Source: an uncultured Treponema sp. (GTDB lineage: Bacteria > Spirochaetota > Spirochaetia > Treponematales > Treponemataceae). Taken from it: a stretch of DNA of 64,000 bases. The notes under the pieces were generated by a model. That model ran no database searches and was not told the origin of the DNA. It was given only the letters and a program-made list of their open reading frames with translations. The stretch covers positions 5,340 through 69,339 of the forward strand of contig CAJPOF010000004.1 of the NCBI GenBank assembly GCA_905372235.1. Direction: 5' to 3'. Positions within the stretch are counted from its first letter, which is position 1, and each line of letters starts with the position of its first letter. Position numbers and translations under genes: made by a program. Of this stretch, positions 50,048 through 57,921 are shown in pieces.

Positions 50048-52276
50048 TCAGTTTCCGTTCAGCCGCCAGAATGTCTCGTCCCTTTCAAGTTTTACGTTCG
50101 CCTTGGCGTAGTCGAACGCCTTTTTTCCGGACGAATCCCTTATCGAGACAGCCGCACCGTTGTCAAGCAGAAACTCGATAACATCGGTGGAAGAAGAATA
50201 TCCTGCGGCATACATCAGCGGTGTCTTTCCCTCGTAAAATCTGTTCAGCTGAATTCCTCTGTCGACAAAAACCTGAAGTTTCGCAAGCTGGGAAGCATGG
50301 TTTCCGACATCCGACGTTATTGAAAACACGAACGCCCTGAAAATTTCACCCTGACCGCCCTTAAATTCCTTCAGTATCGACCTAAGAATCTCAGGATTGG
50401 ACGAATAAGTTGCGGCAAGGTCAAGCGGAGAACTTCCATACTTGTTCAGTGCCGTAAGATCCGCTCCGTTACGCAAAAGAAGGCGCACCACCTCAAGATT
50501 GTTCTGATAGCGGACCGCATACATAAGAGCAGACCAGCCGTCGTTGTCCTTGACGTTCACGTCCGCCCCCGACTCAAGAAGCGAGCGAATCTCCCAGTCG
50601 TTTCCGTTTTTGACGGCCTTCATCAAAAGGCTTCTGCCGTTAAAATCCCTGGAATTGGGATTTTTGATTTTGGTAAGATGCATATTCTCGGAAGACTTTT
50701 CCGCATAGTCGTCCTTGTATGTTTTGGGCGCATAATCGAACAGAAAATCTCTTTCCTCTTCGGAGAACGTCTCGCCGTTACCGTAAAGGCTTGAAAGTTC
50801 CTTTTGCCTTTTTTCGATGTCGGCGGAAGGATTTTCAATACTGTCAAAACGCTCGGATAAAGAAGAAGTTTCTGGACTCGACGGCGGCTCTTTCTGCGGA
50901 GTTGCTACGGACGGAATTGCTACGGACGAAATCGCCTCGGACGGCTCTTTTACGGCTTTTACCTCACCAGAATCTTTTTTCTCGATTTGAGGTTGAGTTT
51001 TTTCAGGAAGACTCTTAGGCGATGGCGAAAAAGATTTTTCCGAAGATGAAGGGAAAGTTTGTACCTCATCGGATTTTTGACTAAGATTTGAAGCGTTTTT
51101 TTCATTGGAAGGCAAAACGGATTTTTCGTCAGTGATTTCCGCTTTGGGAGTTTCTCTCACCTTTGCGACCGTGTTTTCTACGCCGCTTTTCTCCTCTTTT
51201 GCAGGCAAGGGTCTTTTTGTTTCAGTTTTTTCTTCTGCAAAAGGAACTTTCTTTTCTTCGGAAAGCCTTTTTTCTTCTGCGAGGGCTTTTCTCTCGTCCG
51301 CAAGGCGTTTTTCTTCGGCTTTTTTCGCTGCCAAGACGGCTTTCTTTTCGTCTGCAAGACGCTTAGCCTCAGCCTTCTTTTCTGCAGCGGAAATCTTTTT
51401 TTCTTCTGCAAGGCGTTTTGCCTCGGCTTTTTTTTCTGCTATCGAAGTTTTTGTTTTTTCAGAAAGCATTTTTTCTTCAGCTTTTTCTTCCGCAGCGGCG
51501 GCTTTTTTATTCTCTTTTTCTAAGCGTTTTTCCTCAGCTTTTTCTTTTGCGGCAAGGGCTTTCTTTTCGTCCGCAAGACGCTTTTCCTCGGCTTTTTTCT
51601 CCGCAGCGGCAAGCGATTTCTTTTCTTTCGCCTCTCTTTTTGCCTCGGCCTTCTTTTCCGCCGCAACAAGCTTTTCCATAGCTTTTATGTCCTTTGGACT
51701 TTTTTCGACAGCGGTATCCTGATTTTGGGTGCTTCCCGGCTCGTGTTTTTCCTTTATAGAAGATGCAATTTTAGGCTCAAGGATTCCTTCAAGTTCATGA
51801 ATCTTATCATTTCCGAGATTGTCAAGGGCATATTCATAAGCTGAAAAACCGTATTTATCTTTTGCAAGAAGCGCCTTGCTCACAGAATATTTTGTTCCCC
51901 ATCTGTCAAGGACATATGAAAAAACCTTATTGTTATCATCCGAATACTTACATATATAATGCAGAGCCGACTGCCCGTTCCTATTCTTACTTTTGAATTT
52001 CACGTCAGCCTTTTCCAAAAACTTTATGAAATTTATGTCCCTGTCATGCTCAATAGCTTCCATAATAAGTGAATCGCCGTCTTTTCCCAATGCAGTGCGA
52101 CTCAGATGACTGTATCGACCGAACGCCTTTTCCATTGAGTTCACAGTGCCATGTTCCACAAGCGTCTTAATCTTCTCCGCCGTTCCGAATGCAAAAGATA
52201 ATCCGGATATAAAAAACAGAAACTGAACAAAAAAAGCGAACCTTTTAAAAACAGAAGGACATTCAGAAACAAACAT
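50048..52276 (-). CDS. Exported ankyrin-repeat protein with Lys/Glu/Ala-rich linker
   Basis: A 742-residue protein. A hydrophobic signal or anchor (about residues 11-31) is followed by degenerate ankyrin repeats (to about 175). A very charged low-complexity stretch (about 195-365) then repeats units such as AEEKRLADEKKA and is likely a long coiled coil or helix, and a Ser/Pro/Lys-rich linker follows. Four or so good ankyrin repeats close the protein (for example GRSLLMKAVKNGNDWEI, GWSALMYAVRYQN and GKTPLMYAAGYSS). Probably a periplasmic protein-binding scaffold. The ATG lies 6 bases after a strong promoter, with no Shine-Dalgarno. Confidence 0.88.
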   Translation of the reverse strand: MFVSECPSVFKRFAFFVQFLFFISGLSFAFGTAEKIKTLVEHGTVNSMEKAFGRYSHLSRTALGKDGDSLIMEAIEHDRDINFIKFLEKADVKFKSKNRNGQSALHYICKYSDDNNKVFSYVLDRWGTKYSVSKALLAKDKYGFSAYEYALDNLGNDKIHELEGILEPKIASSIKEKHEPGSTQNQDTAVEKSPKDIKAMEKLVAAEKKAEAKREAKEKKSLAAAEKKAEEKRLADEKKALAAKEKAEEKRLEKENKKAAAAEEKAEEKMLSEKTKTSIAEKKAEAKRLAEEKKISAAEKKAEAKRLADEKKAVLAAKKAEEKRLADERKALAEEKRLSEEKKVPFAEEKTETKRPLPAKEEKSGVENTVAKVRETPKAEITDEKSVLPSNEKNASNLSQKSDEVQTFPSSSEKSFSPSPKSLPEKTQPQIEKKDSGEVKAVKEPSEAISSVAIPSVATPQKEPPSSPETSSLSERFDSIENPSADIEKRQKELSSLYGNGETFSEEERDFLFDYAPKTYKDDYAEKSSENMHLTKIKNPNSRDFNGRSLLMKAVKNGNDWEIRSLLESGADVNVKDNDGWSALMYAVRYQNNLEVVRLLLRNGADLTALNKYGSSPLDLAATYSSNPEILRSILKEFKGGQGEIFRAFVFSITSDVGNHASQLAKLQVFVDRGIQLNRFYEGKTPLMYAAGYSSSTDVIEFLLDNGAAVSIRDSSGKKAFDYAKANVKLERDETFWRLNGN

Positions 52277-52282
52277 ATCCCG

Positions 52283-52311
52283 ATTATATTATGGCTCGCC
52301 TATGTTTTCAA
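52283..52311 (-). promoter_or_regulatory. Promoter of the ankyrin gene (leaderless layout)
   Basis: On the minus strand: TTGAAA (52306-52311), 17-base spacer, TATAAT (52283-52288), then 6 bases to the ATG at 52276. The best example in the window. Confidence 0.8.
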
Positions 52312-52385
52312 CATCTACGCCCAAAATAAAAAGTCCGAAAAACTGAGGAAGTTTTTTTTTTATCCCGACAGGCATTCATCAAACA

Positions 52386-52557
52386 GGCTTACGCATGAGA
52401 ATCTATATTCAAAAAAAAATCACCTTTACCGTAAAAATCGGCTGCACTCCCGGCAGCAGCCCTGCCGTTCTCGGCGGCATTGCCGCTGCCTTGCGTTCCG
52501 CCTTTTTTATTTTTACTATGTATTTTTTCTGCGTATACATTTTTCATGCGTAAGCCC
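52386..52557. repeat. MITE-like element, copy 2 (172 bp)
   Basis: Ends GGCTTACGCATGAGAA (left) and, read on the other strand, GGGCTTACGCATGAAAA (right). The interior shares GGCTGCACTCC, AGCCCTGCC, GGCGGCATTGCCGCTGCC and a T-rich end with copy 1 at 21315, but lacks its 75-bp insert. It lies between the ankyrin and rpsF promoters. Confidence 0.78.
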
Positions 52558-52599
52558 TGGTTCGTAAAAACAAATAACGACATCGTAAAAACAAATGCC

Positions 52600-52628
52600 T
52601 TGACTCTGCGCCCGGATTTCTGTATAGT
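52600..52628 (+). promoter_or_regulatory. Promoter of the rpsF operon
   Basis: TTGACT (52600-52605), 17-base spacer, TATAGT (52623-52628). Confidence 0.75.
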
Positions 52629-52643
52629 AAAAAGACACCCCTT

Positions 52644-52663
52644 GAGATTCCTTTTGGAATCTC
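52644..52663 (+). promoter_or_regulatory. Leader hairpin before rpsF
   Basis: Perfect 8-bp stem GAGATTCC, loop TTTT, GGAATCTC, between the promoter and the AAGGAG of rpsF. It could be an autoregulatory site for S6:S18, as known in other bacteria, but I do not see the known binding motif. Confidence 0.5.
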
Positions 52664-52685
52664 CATATGTCCATAAGGAGCAACC

Positions 52686-52970
52686 ATGAGAAAGTATGAA
52701 CTTATGAGCATTTTTCCTCTGGACGAGGAAAAATCAAGTCAGGGTAAGGAAGCTGTACGCAAAGTCCTTACATCTTTTGGCGCAGACATCGAAAAAGAAG
52801 AACTTTTCGGTGACCGCGACCTCGCTTACGAGGTGGCAAAACAAAGGCGGGGACGCTTTATTTTGTTCACCCTAAAAATCAATCCGGATAAGATTTCCGA
52901 AGTCGAAAAAGAATTCAAAATCACGCAGAATCTTCTAAAATATCTGTTCGTGAAAATTGAAGAGAAATAA
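52686..52970 (+). CDS. rpsF: 30S ribosomal protein S6
   Basis: A 94-residue small-subunit protein that pairs with S18. It begins RKYELMSIF and contains GADIEKEELFGDRDLAYEV and the KQRRGRFILF strand typical of S6. AAGGAG lies 6 bases before the ATG. First gene of the conserved rpsF-ssb-rpsR-rplI operon, with dnaB beyond it. Confidence 0.96.
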   Translation: MRKYELMSIFPLDEEKSSQGKEAVRKVLTSFGADIEKEELFGDRDLAYEVAKQRRGRFILFTLKINPDKISEVEKEFKITQNLLKYLFVKIEEK

Positions 52971-53015
52971 CTTTCAAGAATTAGAAAATCTTAATCTAAA
53001 ATTCAGAGGTATAAA

Positions 53016-53504
53016 ATGGCAGCGGATGTAAATCACGTGGTTTTGATCGGACGGCTTACAAGGGACTTGGGCAGTGACGAACGCTCTTTCGGCTATGTAG
53101 GAAATGGACAGGCCAGAGCCAACGTAAGCATCGCTGTAAACCGAAGTCACAAAGTCGGTGACGAATGGAAGGACGAGGCCAGTTATTTCGATGTTACAAT
53201 CTGGGGTAGGCAGGCGGAAAACCTGAAACCCTACCTTACAAAAGGCAAACAGATTTGCGTCGACGGCTACCTCAAGCAGGATCGCTGGGAAAAAGATGGT
53301 CAGAAATTCTCCAAGGTTTCTGTCGTGGCGAACAGCATCCAGCTCCTTGGAGGGAAATCCGATGGCGGCGCTAACGCCGGGGGTGTATCAAGCGGATTTC
53401 AGCCAAGGACGAACTTTCAGAACCAGTCGCCAAGTTCAATGCCGGACTACGGCAGCGATTTCGGCTCTTCGGGAAACGACTTTCCGGAAGACATACCATT
53501 CTGA
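53016..53504 (+). CDS. ssb: Single-stranded DNA-binding protein
   Basis: A 162-residue OB-fold protein that binds single-stranded DNA in replication and repair. The N-terminus NHVVLIGRLTRDL, the central YFDVTIWGRQAENLKPYLTKG and the acidic C-terminal tip DFPEDIPF are typical of SSB, the last docking partner proteins. A Gly/Ser/Asn-rich linker joins them. AGAGG precedes the ATG. Its place between rpsF and rpsR is conserved in many bacteria. Confidence 0.97.
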   Translation: MAADVNHVVLIGRLTRDLGSDERSFGYVGNGQARANVSIAVNRSHKVGDEWKDEASYFDVTIWGRQAENLKPYLTKGKQICVDGYLKQDRWEKDGQKFSKVSVVANSIQLLGGKSDGGANAGGVSSGFQPRTNFQNQSPSSMPDYGSDFGSSGNDFPEDIPF

Positions 53505-53580
53505 CACAGATTTGCGCATGAAGCGCATCTTTGACTAAACATTAAAGCGAATTCTCGCTTTTACAATTTTTGGAGAAATT

Positions 53581-53907
53581 ATGGCTGAGGAAACAAAAGA
53601 AAATATCACAGAAGAAAATGATGTCGTCCAGGCTACCACCCAAGAGACGGAAGGTCGCGAGGACGACGGACGAGATGGAGGTCGCACAAAGAACAAGACC
53701 TTCTTCAGAAAAAAGGTGTGCAGGTTCTGCGCAAACAAGGCAAAAATTGATTACAAAGATTCTGACGGTCTTAGGCGATTCACGACAGAACGTGGAAAAA
53801 TTCTTCCAAGAAGAATCACGGGAACGTGCGCGAAGCACCAGAGGGAACTTGCAAGAGCAATAAAACGAGCAAGAGCAATCTGCCTTCTTCCGTTTGTTAC
53901 AGAATAA
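53581..53907 (+). CDS. rpsR: 30S ribosomal protein S18 with acidic N-terminal extension
   Basis: A 108-residue S18. The conserved core starts near residue 40 ([10 protein letters not shown]) and includes [22 protein letters not shown] and [16 protein letters not shown]. The four potential zinc ligands (CRFC and CAKH) are kept. The first about 38 residues are an unusual Glu/Asp/Thr-rich extension. TGGAG lies 6 bases before the ATG. Pairs with S6 on the 30S platform. Confidence 0.95.
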   Translation: MAEETKENITEENDVVQATTQETEGREDDGRDGGRTKNKTFFRKKVCRFCANKAKIDYKDSDGLRRFTTERGKILPRRITGTCAKHQRELARAIKRARAICLLPFVTE

Positions 53908-53987
53908 AACCGACCTTGTTTAGGCTCGGAAAAACAGCCCTCCAACTCCTGGGGACGCTGCAAAAAATTTCAAGAGGAGCTTGAAAA

Positions 53988-54539
53988 ATGAAAGTCATAT
54001 TAAACGTAGATGTAAAACACCTTGGCGAAGAAGGAGACGTAAAGAACGTAGCAAACGGCTATGCAAGAAACTACCTTCTCCCACGAGCATTGGCAGTTCC
54101 GTTCACGCCTGAAACGGAAGCGATTTTCGAGGCGAAAAAAGCCGAGATAGAAGCAAGAAAAGAAGTGAAGAGGCAGAACGCAAAGAGCCTTAAAGAAAGG
54201 CTTGAAGGCTCTTCTTTCACAATCGAGATGCCAGCAGGAGCGAACGGAAAACTCTATGGTGCCGTTACTCCGCAGATAATTTCTGATATGCTTACGAAAA
54301 ACGGCTTTGAGCTTGAAAGAAAGCGAATAGAACTTCCTGGAGCAGCCATAAAGTCCGTAGGAAACTACAAGGCAACAATCAAACTTTACGAGGCTCAGAC
54401 AGCCGAAATAACAGTTTGCGTAAAGACACAGGGAACGGAAGAGGAAAGCCAGGGGGCAAAAAAGGCTGAAAAGAAAGCCGAACCCAAAGCGGAAGAACCT
54501 TCCGAACCAAAAGATACGGAAGAGACGGCTTCCGAATAG
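53988..54539 (+). CDS. rplI: 50S ribosomal protein L9
   Basis: A 183-residue L9. The N-terminal 23S-binding domain reads MKVILNVDVKHLGEEGDVKN and GYARNYLLPRALA, followed by the long central helix and the C-terminal domain (about 75-150). A tail of about 30 residues rich in Lys, Glu and Pro is added at the end. GAGGAG precedes the ATG. A hairpin follows the stop. Confidence 0.96.
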   Translation: MKVILNVDVKHLGEEGDVKNVANGYARNYLLPRALAVPFTPETEAIFEAKKAEIEARKEVKRQNAKSLKERLEGSSFTIEMPAGANGKLYGAVTPQIISDMLTKNGFELERKRIELPGAAIKSVGNYKATIKLYEAQTAEITVCVKTQGTEEESQGAKKAEKKAEPKAEEPSEPKDTEETASE

Positions 54540-54561
54540 TCTTAAATACAGACGAAAAAAT

Positions 54562-54602
54562 ACAAAGGCTACAATCGAGGCAGATTCGGTTGTAGCCTTT
54601 GT
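54562..54602 (+). terminator. Hairpin after rplI
   Basis: ACAAAGGCTACAA (54562-54574) pairs perfectly with TTGTAGCCTTTGT (54590-54602). There is no T run, so termination may be partial, letting some transcripts continue to dnaB. Confidence 0.55.
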
Positions 54603-54668
54603 CGTATATGGGCTGATTAATATATTGTGGAAAAACTGTGCATTTGTCGTGCATAAAAGGTGGAAAAC

Positions 54669-55997
54669 ATGAGTGAAAACGAACTAAAGGACAGCGTCCA
54701 GCCAAACAATCCGAATGCGGAAGAAGCAACCCTAGGAGCAATCCTACTTGATTGGGATGCATTGTCGGACACGGTTACCAACCTAAAATCCGACAGGTTC
54801 TACAACTACTACAACCGCACTATATACGAAGCCATGGTGTCGCTGTTCAAGCAAAACGTGCATGGCGACTACGTTTCCATCACAAACGAACTTACAAAAA
54901 CCGGAAAACTGGAACAGGCAGGTGGACCTGCATACATCGCATCCCTCACGGACAAAGTTCCCACCTCCGCAAACATAAAATATTACGTAGACACGGTCAT
55001 GGACTGCGCCACACGCCGAGATCTTATAAAACTCTCGGCTGAGATAAAGGCATCGTGCTTCGATTCAAGCCACGACTCAAAGCACATATTGGAAGAAGCC
55101 GAAAAAAAGATTTTCAACCTGGCAGACAGGAACGACACCACTGAAGTCCATCATATGCAGGATGTTATTTCAAGCACGATAGGACTTATCGAAAAAAGAT
55201 ACAACAACAACTCAGAACTTACGGGAATCCCTTCGGGAATCGCAAGGCTTGACACAATGACATCGGGCTTCCAAAAATCGGAACTTATAATCGTAGGAGC
55301 CCGCCCGTCCATCGGAAAGACAGCGTTCGCCCTCTCCATGATGCAGACAATCGCAATCGAAAAAAACATTCCATGCGGCTTTTTCTCGCTTGAAATGTCA
55401 TGCCAGTCAATAGGACAAAGGCTGCTTTCACAGGTGGCGCGCATTCCCAGCATAAAACTGAGGAACGGAATGCTGAACATATCAGACTTCAAAAAACTTC
55501 AGGACGCGGCTGGGAAATGCTACAACGCTCCGCTTTACATAATCGACACACCTAACATGCAGCTTCTTGACATAAGAGCGACGGCAAGAAGACTTGTGAT
55601 GAACCAGCAAGTGCAGGCAATATTCATAGACTATATCGGACTTATATCGGTAGACAAGCCTAGCGAAAACACATGGGAAAACATCTCCGAAATCTCAAAA
55701 TCACTCAAGGCTCTGGCAAGGGAACTGGACATCCCCATAATCGTTCTTTGTCAAGTCGGAAGAGACGCGGAAGGACAGGAACCGAACCTCGCCCAGCTAA
55801 GGGGTTCAGGCTCAATCGAACAGGATGCCGATGTAGTAATGTTCCTTCACAGGGACAGGAAAATCATGGACGAAGCGAACCCCGTGCAGGATGCAAAATG
55901 TGTGGTCGCAAAGCAGAGAAACGGAGCAACCGGAGATATAGAAATGCTTTTCTTCCCTTCGTTCACTAAATTCGAGAACAAAGTTCAGGAAGAATAA
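54669..55997 (+). CDS. dnaB: Replicative DNA helicase
   Basis: A 442-residue hexameric helicase of the replication fork. The N-terminal primase-interaction domain (NAEEATLGAILLD...) is followed by the RecA-like core with Walker A GARPSIGKTAFALS, EMSCQSIGQRL, the Walker B region FIDYIGLIS, SLKALARELDIPIIVLCQV and the arginine-finger region HRDRKI. The frame opens with a GTG at 54660; I prefer the ATG at 54669 (MSENELK), with AAGGTGG upstream. dnaB follows the ribosomal operon, as in other treponemes. Confidence 0.97.
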   Translation: MSENELKDSVQPNNPNAEEATLGAILLDWDALSDTVTNLKSDRFYNYYNRTIYEAMVSLFKQNVHGDYVSITNELTKTGKLEQAGGPAYIASLTDKVPTSANIKYYVDTVMDCATRRDLIKLSAEIKASCFDSSHDSKHILEEAEKKIFNLADRNDTTEVHHMQDVISSTIGLIEKRYNNNSELTGIPSGIARLDTMTSGFQKSELIIVGARPSIGKTAFALSMMQTIAIEKNIPCGFFSLEMSCQSIGQRLLSQVARIPSIKLRNGMLNISDFKKLQDAAGKCYNAPLYIIDTPNMQLLDIRATARRLVMNQQVQAIFIDYIGLISVDKPSENTWENISEISKSLKALARELDIPIIVLCQVGRDAEGQEPNLAQLRGSGSIEQDADVVMFLHRDRKIMDEANPVQDAKCVVAKQRNGATGDIEMLFFPSFTKFENKVQEE

Positions 55998-56027
55998 GAA
56001 TAATTTTTACTATTATCGATTTTTCTA

Positions 56028-56056
56028 TTGACCAAAAATATTTTTTTCTATATAGT
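56028..56056 (+). promoter_or_regulatory. Promoter of tRNA-Gly
   Basis: TTGACC (56028-56033), 17-base spacer, TATAGT (56051-56056), 14 bases before the mature 5' end. Confidence 0.75.
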
Positions 56057-56069
56057 AAACCCATCACTT

Positions 56070-56142
56070 GCGGCAGTCATATAACGGCTCATTATCTCAG
56101 CCTTCCAAGCTGAAGACGAGGGTTCGACTCCCTTCTGCCGCT
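56070..56142 (+). tRNA. tRNA-Gly (anticodon TCC)
   Basis: Acceptor stem GCGGCAG/CTGCCGC, D-arm, anticodon stem TCAGC/GCTGA with loop CTTCCAA (anticodon TCC), and T-arm GAGGGTTCGACTCCC... are clear. CCA is not encoded. Confidence 0.95.
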
Positions 56143-56147
56143 TAAAA

Positions 56148-56173
56148 GGCTCTCTTTATAGAGAGTCTTTTTT
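56148..56173 (+). terminator. Terminator of tRNA-Gly
   Basis: GGCTCTC, loop TTTATA, GAGAGTC (one G-T pair), then TTTTTT. Confidence 0.85.
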
Positions 56174-56287
56174 ATGTTTAAAATCAAATCTTTCTTTTAA
56201 ACGCAGCATCCTCCTTTTAGTATTTCGTTTTACACGGAAGATAGTCTTTTTCTGTCCGCCGTTTTTTACACACCTTTGTATGAGTTA

Positions 56288-56315
56288 TTGACAATAAGAC
56301 AAAATATGGTATGAT
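56288..56315 (+). promoter_or_regulatory. Promoter of the TPR gene pair
   Basis: Perfect TTGACA (56288-56293), 16-base spacer, TATGAT (56310-56315); the leader to 56343 is about 20 bases and lacks a Shine-Dalgarno. The rest of the interval from 56174 to here shows nothing recognisable. Confidence 0.65.
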
Positions 56316-56342
56316 GGAACGTACGATTTTTTTTGTGAACTA

Positions 56343-56684
56343 ATGAATGAAAAACTAAGAGATGAAATAGAAAAAAAACAGGGAACTCAAGGCTTCATAA
56401 AAGTGACCGATAGGCCTGTTCAATCTTTGAACTCGGAGCAAAAAGTCATTCTTAACAGAAAAGGGAATGTGATGTTCAACGAAGGTGAAATCGAAGGCGC
56501 AAGAAGACTTTTCACTACGACTGGCTATTCCGACGGACTTATCAGGGTAGGCTCTTTCTACGAGTCAAAAGACGAGAGTTTAAAGGCGTTAAAGCAATAT
56601 GTTCTTGCCCATAACAAAAGCAAGGCAGAGCCAATCTATGAAAAAATTGCTTCTGTAATATCAAAGTTATTAAGAGAGAATTAA
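56343..56684 (+). CDS. Small TPR-like hypothetical protein
   Basis: A 113-residue, soluble, mostly helical protein. The central part (RKGNVMFNEGEIEGARRLFTTTGYSDGLIRVGSFYES, cited in part: GNVMFNEGEIEGARRLF) has the spacing of one or two TPR-like helix pairs. No catalytic motif. It precedes, by 25 bases, a larger TPR protein that contains the related phrase LLKSNDVEGAKAAFMKIL, so the two probably work together. I do not recognise a specific function. Confidence 0.75.
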   Translation: MNEKLRDEIEKKQGTQGFIKVTDRPVQSLNSEQKVILNRKGNVMFNEGEIEGARRLFTTTGYSDGLIRVGSFYESKDESLKALKQYVLAHNKSKAEPIYEKIASVISKLLREN

Positions 56685-56709
56685 CAAATAATTTCAAAAG
56701 GATCTCAAA

Positions 56710-57897
56710 ATGAAAGATGAAATCATGGAACCTCAGATTGACCTTGTATTCCCTGGCGGCGACCAAGGAATTCCTTTGGAAGGCGAAGACAACGCCCAGA
56801 ACGAGCTGAACAACAAAATTTCGGATCTATCCAAGAACGGCTATGTTCTCCTCAAGTCAAACGATGTCGAGGGGGCTAAAGCGGCGTTCATGAAAATCCT
56901 TGAACTGGACGAGAACAATAACTATGCGCTCGTAGGTCTTGGGGATTCGGAAAGAAAAGAAAATCATTTCAGTGCGGCAATAAAGTATTATAACATCTGC
57001 CTTTCGTTCCATCCTGGAAACAACTATGCGCTTTTCGGGCTTGCCGACTGCTACAAGGCACTGAATCAATATCAGCAGGCAATCAATATTTGGGAACAGT
57101 ACCTTGTACACGACGACAGGAACATAACTGTGCTGACCCGTGTGGCGGATGCCTACAGAAAAATCCATGACTTCAAAAGATCCAAGGAAATGTATCTTAA
57201 AGTCCTCGAGATGGAACAGGACAACGCATACGCACTTATAGGTCTTGGACATCTTCACTACGACTTCAAAGAATACAAGGATGCTCTTTATTACTGGACT
57301 CGTATGTTCGAGCTAAACAGAGAGAATCTTGACATCCGAATCCTGACATCGATCGGAAACTGCCACAGAAAACTCAAGACGTTCGATCAGGGAATATATT
57401 ATTTTGAAAAAGCCCTTGAGATGGACTCCAAGAATTTCTACGCTCTTTTCGGGCTTGCCGACTGCTACAGAGGAATGAACCAGCAGTTCCGCTCAATCGA
57501 ATACTGGAACAGAATCCTTGCGCTCGATCCCAGGAACAAAGTCATCCTTACACGTGTGGGCGATGCCCTTCGTAACACAGGCGACTACAAAGGTGCAGTG
57601 GAATATTACAACAAGGCTCTGAACATAGATTTCGACATATATGCGGCGCTTGGGCTTGCCCTCATCTGCAAGGGAGAAGGAAAATACGACGAGGCAATCG
57701 AACGCCTCCAGAACCTAATAAGAAACGATCCGAAAAACTACAGGCTCTACATAGACCTTGCGGACTGCTATCTTAGGCAGAACAACAAGCAGAAAGCTGT
57801 GGAGACGCTGGAAAATTTCCAGAGAATAGGAATAAGAAGCACGGCTGTGAACGCCCTTTTGGACAAAATCAAGAACAACAAGCCGCTTTTCACCTGA
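56710..57897 (+). CDS. TPR-repeat protein
   Basis: A 395-residue soluble protein made almost wholly of about nine 34-residue TPR units after a 45-residue acidic head. Repeated forms include NYALVGLGDSERKENHFSAA, NYALFGLADCYKALNQYQQA and FYALFGLADCYRGMNQQ, with Tyr-Ala-Leu starting nearly every unit. TPR arrays mediate protein contacts; the partner is unknown. AAGGA lies 9 bases before the ATG. rlmN follows after 24 bases. Confidence 0.9.
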   Translation: MKDEIMEPQIDLVFPGGDQGIPLEGEDNAQNELNNKISDLSKNGYVLLKSNDVEGAKAAFMKILELDENNNYALVGLGDSERKENHFSAAIKYYNICLSFHPGNNYALFGLADCYKALNQYQQAINIWEQYLVHDDRNITVLTRVADAYRKIHDFKRSKEMYLKVLEMEQDNAYALIGLGHLHYDFKEYKDALYYWTRMFELNRENLDIRILTSIGNCHRKLKTFDQGIYYFEKALEMDSKNFYALFGLADCYRGMNQQFRSIEYWNRILALDPRNKVILTRVGDALRNTGDYKGAVEYYNKALNIDFDIYAALGLALICKGEGKYDEAIERLQNLIRNDPKNYRLYIDLADCYLRQNNKQKAVETLENFQRIGIRSTAVNALLDKIKNNKPLFT

Positions 57898-57921
57898 AAC
57901 TAGACTTTCGTCTATAGGTTT

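Noticed and set aside
51105..51722. A 205-codon plus-strand frame rich in Ser, Phe and Ala
   Set aside because: It mirrors the Lys/Glu/Ala-rich repeat of the ankyrin protein on the other strand; composition explains it.
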